16,574 nucleotides of DNA, from contig CAZUMX010000020.1 of NCBI GenBank assembly GCA_964622275.1, forward strand, positions 1 to 16,574, written 5' to 3'. Source of the stretch: CAYPEZ01 sp964622275 (lineage in GTDB: Bacteria > Patescibacteriota > Minisyncoccia > Phycocordibacterales > UBA6899). Positions 14,270 through 16,574 of this stretch are shown piece by piece. Positions within the stretch are counted from its first letter, which is position 1. Each line of letters begins with the position of its first letter. The notes below the pieces were generated by a model. That model searched no databases, was not told the DNA's origin, and was given only the letters and a program-made list of their open reading frames with translations. The translations under genes were made by a program, and so were the position numbers.

Positions 14270-14785
14270 TCATGTCTCTTTTTTCTTGGCAATTGCTTTC
14301 TCTTGTTGTTGGGGATAAGCCGTCGTGACAAGGTGGGTTAATGCGATTGCAATCGCATCATATTCGTCATCTAATAACCCTTTTGCTTTAATGGGTATAA
14401 GTTTTTGGATCATATCGATCATTTGGCGTTTTTCGGCCCTCCCTTCCCCAGTAATGGCAATTTTTATGGCACCGGGGTTGTATTCTTCTGATGGGAGTCC
14501 CAGGTCAGCTAAGAGATAGAGTATTGCTCCGCGTACATGGGCCACAAGCATAGCTGTTTTTTGGTTTTTTGAAAAAAAGACTTCCTCAATAGCAACGGTA
14601 TCAGGGTTGTATAAACTGATAATCCGCTTCAGTTCGTTTGTCACAATATAAAGCCGCTGAGCAAAGGAATCCTTGTTGTTCGTTTGAACGCATGTAGAGA
14701 ATACCAAGGAAGGTTTCTCTCGCATTCCTTCAACAACCGCAATGCCCATACGATCATACCCAGGATCTATGCCTAAGACTCGCAT
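14270..14785 (-). CDS. ruvC: Holliday junction resolvase RuvC
   Basis: 171 residues, normal length. RuvC cuts Holliday junctions at symmetrical sites during recombination, working with RuvAB. The RNase H-like fold starts with MRVLGIDPGYDRMG, with catalytic Asp7. The second acidic residue is Glu67 in VAIEEVFF. The C-terminal pair Asp140 and Asp143 lies in LLDDEYDAIAIALTH. All four active-site acids are thus present. A short Lys-rich tail (AIAKKKET) ends the protein. The ATG at 14785 is 3 nt after the yebC stop, without a clear Shine-Dalgarno, so coupling is likely. ruvA is not in the window although it commonly lies between ruvC and ruvB; here yebC fills that place. Confidence 0.95.
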   Translation of the reverse strand: MRVLGIDPGYDRMGIAVVEGMREKPSLVFSTCVQTNNKDSFAQRLYIVTNELKRIISLYNPDTVAIEEVFFSKNQKTAMLVAHVRGAILYLLADLGLPSEEYNPGAIKIAITGEGRAEKRQMIDMIQKLIPIKAKGLLDDEYDAIAIALTHLVTTAYPQQQEKAIAKKKET

Positions 14786-14788
14786 GAA

Positions 14789-15319
14789 TTATTCTGCATT
14801 AGTCACAACGTGCTGCACCTCATCGTTTTCTTCAAGTGCATCAACAAGGCTGGACAATTTTTCAGCATCTTCATCCTCAATGGGAATAAGTGTCGAGGGG
14901 GTCCACCCATCGTGTGATTTTTGAAATGCCCACTGTGCAGATCCTGGCTCTCCTAATGCTCCACCGTATTGAGAAAGGATATATTTAACTTCTTGAACTG
15001 CTTTGTTTCGGTTGTCTGTCAGCGCTTCGATGATAAGTGCTACTCCGCCCGGCCCATATGCTTCATATGTGAGTGATTCCATTGCAGCACTTTGTTCACC
15101 AGTAGCTTTCTTGATTGCTCGATCAATGTTGTCGTTGGGCATATTGGCTTCTCTTGCTTTAGCAATCACCGCACGGAGTCCTGGGGCATCAAGATTTCCG
15201 TTACTCTTTTTAACTTCTACTACGATTGCACGAACAAGTTTTGAAAATATTTTACTTTTTTTCCCATCCGTCACTGCTTTTTGTCGCTTGATTTGCGCCC
15301 ACTTATTGTGTCCTGACAT
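14789..15319 (-). CDS. yebC: YebC/PmpR family protein, short form lacking the inserted domain
   Basis: 176 residues against about 240-250 in most bacteria. YebC/TACO1 proteins are described as transcription regulators and, more recently, as translation factors helping difficult sequences such as polyproline. The N-terminal part is canonical: MSGHNKWAQIKRQKAVTDGK, then YEAYGPGGVALIIEALTDNR (residues about 84-103) and GGALGEPGSAQWAFQKSH. After about residue 135 the sequence jumps straight to GWTPSTLIPIEDEDAEKL and LVDALEENDEVQHVVTNAE, which match the family's C-terminus. Compared with E. coli YebC about 65 residues are missing in frame between these blocks, the region containing the EAALEAGAED segment. 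The reading frame is intact and both flanks are conserved, so this is a shortened protein rather than a broken gene. Stop and start are tightly spaced with ruvC and ruvB. Confidence 0.9.
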   Translation of the reverse strand: MSGHNKWAQIKRQKAVTDGKKSKIFSKLVRAIVVEVKKSNGNLDAPGLRAVIAKAREANMPNDNIDRAIKKATGEQSAAMESLTYEAYGPGGVALIIEALTDNRNKAVQEVKYILSQYGGALGEPGSAQWAFQKSHDGWTPSTLIPIEDEDAEKLSSLVDALEENDEVQHVVTNAE

Positions 15320-15330
15320 AAGAAAGTTGT

Positions 15331-16368
15331 TTATGATGCAAGTAATGTGTCTTGGGATTTTTCGTCACTGTTTGGTGGAGGAAACCCAAGGTGTTCGTAG
15401 GCTCGTGGTGTGGCCTGTCGTCCGCGACTTGTTCGTTCAAGAAATCCAATCTGAATAAGATAAGGCTCATAGACTTCTTCGATGGTCGCCTGCTCCTCGC
15501 TCGTTGCCGCTGCAAGTGTTCCAAGTCCGACTGGTCCACCACGAAATTTCTCAATAAGTATTGTAAGAAGGTGGCGGTCTTGTGCAGTAAGTCCCAGCTC
15601 GTCTATCTCTAGTAGTGCAAGCGCTTTCCCGACAACTTTCTCAGAAAGAGCGGTTTTTTCTACTTGAGCATAATCTCGACATCTCTTTAAAAAGTAGTTT
15701 GCGGTCCGTGGGGTAAAACGACTCCGTGTAGCAATTGCCTGTGCAGCTTCTTGGTCAATAGGTATTCCAAGAATATCTGCGGAACGGGAGATAATACGAG
15801 CAATCTCCTTCTCGGAATAAAACTCCAAGCGAAACACTCCTCCTGAAAATCGTGATCGAAGTGGGGAAGAGAGGAGTGCAATGCGTGTTGTTGCCGCAAG
15901 CATGGTAAACGGTGGAAGTTCGAGCTGGATTGTGCGGGCCGATGGACCCTTCCCGATAATAATATCAAGGACTCCAGACTCCATGGCAGGATAAAGTACT
16001 TCCTCAACCATTTTGTTGAGGCGGTGAATTTCATCGATAAAGAGAATATCGCCCGGTGAGAGGTTGGTAAGAATTGATGCAAGGTCCCCAACCTTCTCGA
16101 TTGCAGGGCCAGAGGTGATTTTCATTTGTGTACCAAGCTCTTTTGCTATGAGATGAGCCAGGGTGGTTTTTCCAAGACCCGGAGGACCATAAAACAGGAC
16201 GTGTTCAGGGGTTTGTTTGCGTTCTTTCGCCGCAGCAAGCAATATCTTAATATTTTCCTTAATGTGATTTTGCCCCACATACTCATCCCATTGTTTTGGG
16301 CGCAACTCTTGGTCAAGTCCTGTTGACTCTCCGCGTTGGAGCCCATCGTGTTGTGGGGAGCTTGACAT
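15331..16368 (-). CDS. ruvB: Holliday junction branch-migration helicase RuvB
   Basis: 345 residues, normal length. RuvB hexamers are AAA+ motors that drive branch migration with RuvA. The N-terminus has ELRPKQWDEYVGQ (21-33). Walker A is GPPGLGKTTL (61-70) and Walker B is ILFIDEIHRL (108-117). The ATTR sensor 1 (159-162) and the LRSRF arginine-finger region (170-174) are present; the family usually has LRDRFG. The RuvB_C winged helix (about 255-330) carries GPVGLGTLAAATSEEQATIEEVYEPYL and the terminal RGRQATPRAYEHLG. The gene heads a minus-strand operon with yebC, ruvC and an acidic protein, with 11 nt to yebC. The ATG at 16368 lacks a Shine-Dalgarno. ruvA must be elsewhere. Confidence 0.97.
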   Translation of the reverse strand: MSSSPQHDGLQRGESTGLDQELRPKQWDEYVGQNHIKENIKILLAAAKERKQTPEHVLFYGPPGLGKTTLAHLIAKELGTQMKITSGPAIEKVGDLASILTNLSPGDILFIDEIHRLNKMVEEVLYPAMESGVLDIIIGKGPSARTIQLELPPFTMLAATTRIALLSSPLRSRFSGGVFRLEFYSEKEIARIISRSADILGIPIDQEAAQAIATRSRFTPRTANYFLKRCRDYAQVEKTALSEKVVGKALALLEIDELGLTAQDRHLLTILIEKFRGGPVGLGTLAAATSEEQATIEEVYEPYLIQIGFLERTSRGRQATPRAYEHLGFPPPNSDEKSQDTLLAS

Positions 16369-16454
16369 ATTTATTGCTTATGATATACTCATCATCAGAG
16401 TTATCTCGTGACGTCGCTCTTGTCTTACCAAGATGCTACGACTGACACGCGTTC

Positions 16455-16460
16455 ATTATA
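16455..16460 (-). promoter_or_regulatory. Probable -10 box of the ruvB operon
   Basis: A perfect TATAAT on the minus strand would start transcription near 16448, giving a leader of about 80 nt before ruvB. No good -35 is seen. A second, weaker candidate (TATCAT) lies 11 nt before the ruvB ATG. The interval 16369-16532 otherwise holds nothing I recognise, neither a tRNA nor a clear riboswitch. Confidence 0.4.
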
Positions 16461-16532
16461 GCGCGTTTCCTCTTTTTTACTGAATGGTTTGAGGAGAAAA
16501 CCCTCTATACAATTAGGACCCATCGGGTCTCC

Positions 16533-16574
16533 ATGATATCTTCTCGAGGATACCTTGGTGCCTTTCTTCGGAAT
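16533..16574 (+). CDS. Possible start of a divergent gene, cut by the window edge
   Basis: An ATG at 16533 opens a frame of 14 codons (MISSRGYLGAFLRN) running off the right end. A TATACAAT stretch lies at 16506-16513, but there is no Shine-Dalgarno. The fragment is too short to assign a family; it is listed only because the ruvB operon points the other way and a divergent gene is expected. Confidence 0.25.
   Translation, partial: MISSRGYLGAFLRN

Noticed and set aside
1..16574. CRISPR arrays, tRNAs, rRNAs, insertion sequences
   Set aside because: No regularly spaced repeats, tRNA arms, rRNA segments or transposase motifs were seen on either strand.

Overview
The window looks like the replication-origin region of a small-genome bacterium of the Candidate Phyla Radiation (Patescibacteria, probably a Parcubacteria/Paceibacteria lineage). 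Three things suggest this. The gene order rpmH-rnpA-yidD-yidC-jag facing away from dnaA-dnaN is typical of bacterial oriC. Next to it sits a VirB4/T4SS-pilin cluster whose Ig-like and beta-propeller companions resemble proteins I associate with CPR genomes. The proteins are short and the genes tightly packed. TGA is used as a normal stop codon (rnpA, ruvC, the propeller gene), so this is not a UGA-glycine lineage. No database search was possible, so the taxonomy is inferred.

Layout. Positions 1-4692 (+ strand) hold the 3' part of a VirB4-type ATPase, a secreted Ig-like protein, a membrane-anchored beta-propeller protein and a VirB2-like pilin fused to a cysteine-rich linker and an M15-peptidase-like end. 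Positions 4697-6781 (- strand) hold jag/khpB, yidC, yidD, rnpA and rpmH. Positions 6782-6960 hold back-to-back promoters with two DnaA-box-like sites. dnaA (6961-8319), a bidirectional terminator and a putative oriC (8349-8604) come before dnaN (8605-9711). A small DciA/DUF721-like reading frame without a standard start codon follows (9727-9984). A class A penicillin-binding protein (- strand, 9989-12496) and tyrS (+ strand, 12605-13981) diverge from a short promoter region. A terminator separates tyrS from a - strand operon, ruvB-yebC-ruvC-acidic small protein (16368 down to 14032). The last 200 bases hold the ruvB promoter region and possibly the start of a divergent gene.

How the genes work together. 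DnaA, the origin, the clamp and the possible helicase loader DciA make a replication-initiation module. L34, RnpA, YidD, YidC and the KH/R3H protein make the usual ribosome/tRNA/membrane-insertion module. The RuvB-YebC-RuvC operon handles Holliday junctions and elongation or transcription support. The VirB4 cluster probably drives assembly of an envelope-spanning pilus or secretion device.

The most interesting points are: a probable DciA-like gene with a non-standard start; extended -10 promoters placed 6-8 nt before the start codons of rpmH, yidC, the PBP gene and tyrS, implying leaderless mRNAs; a YebC lacking its inserted domain; and the multidomain pilin of the VirB4 cluster.
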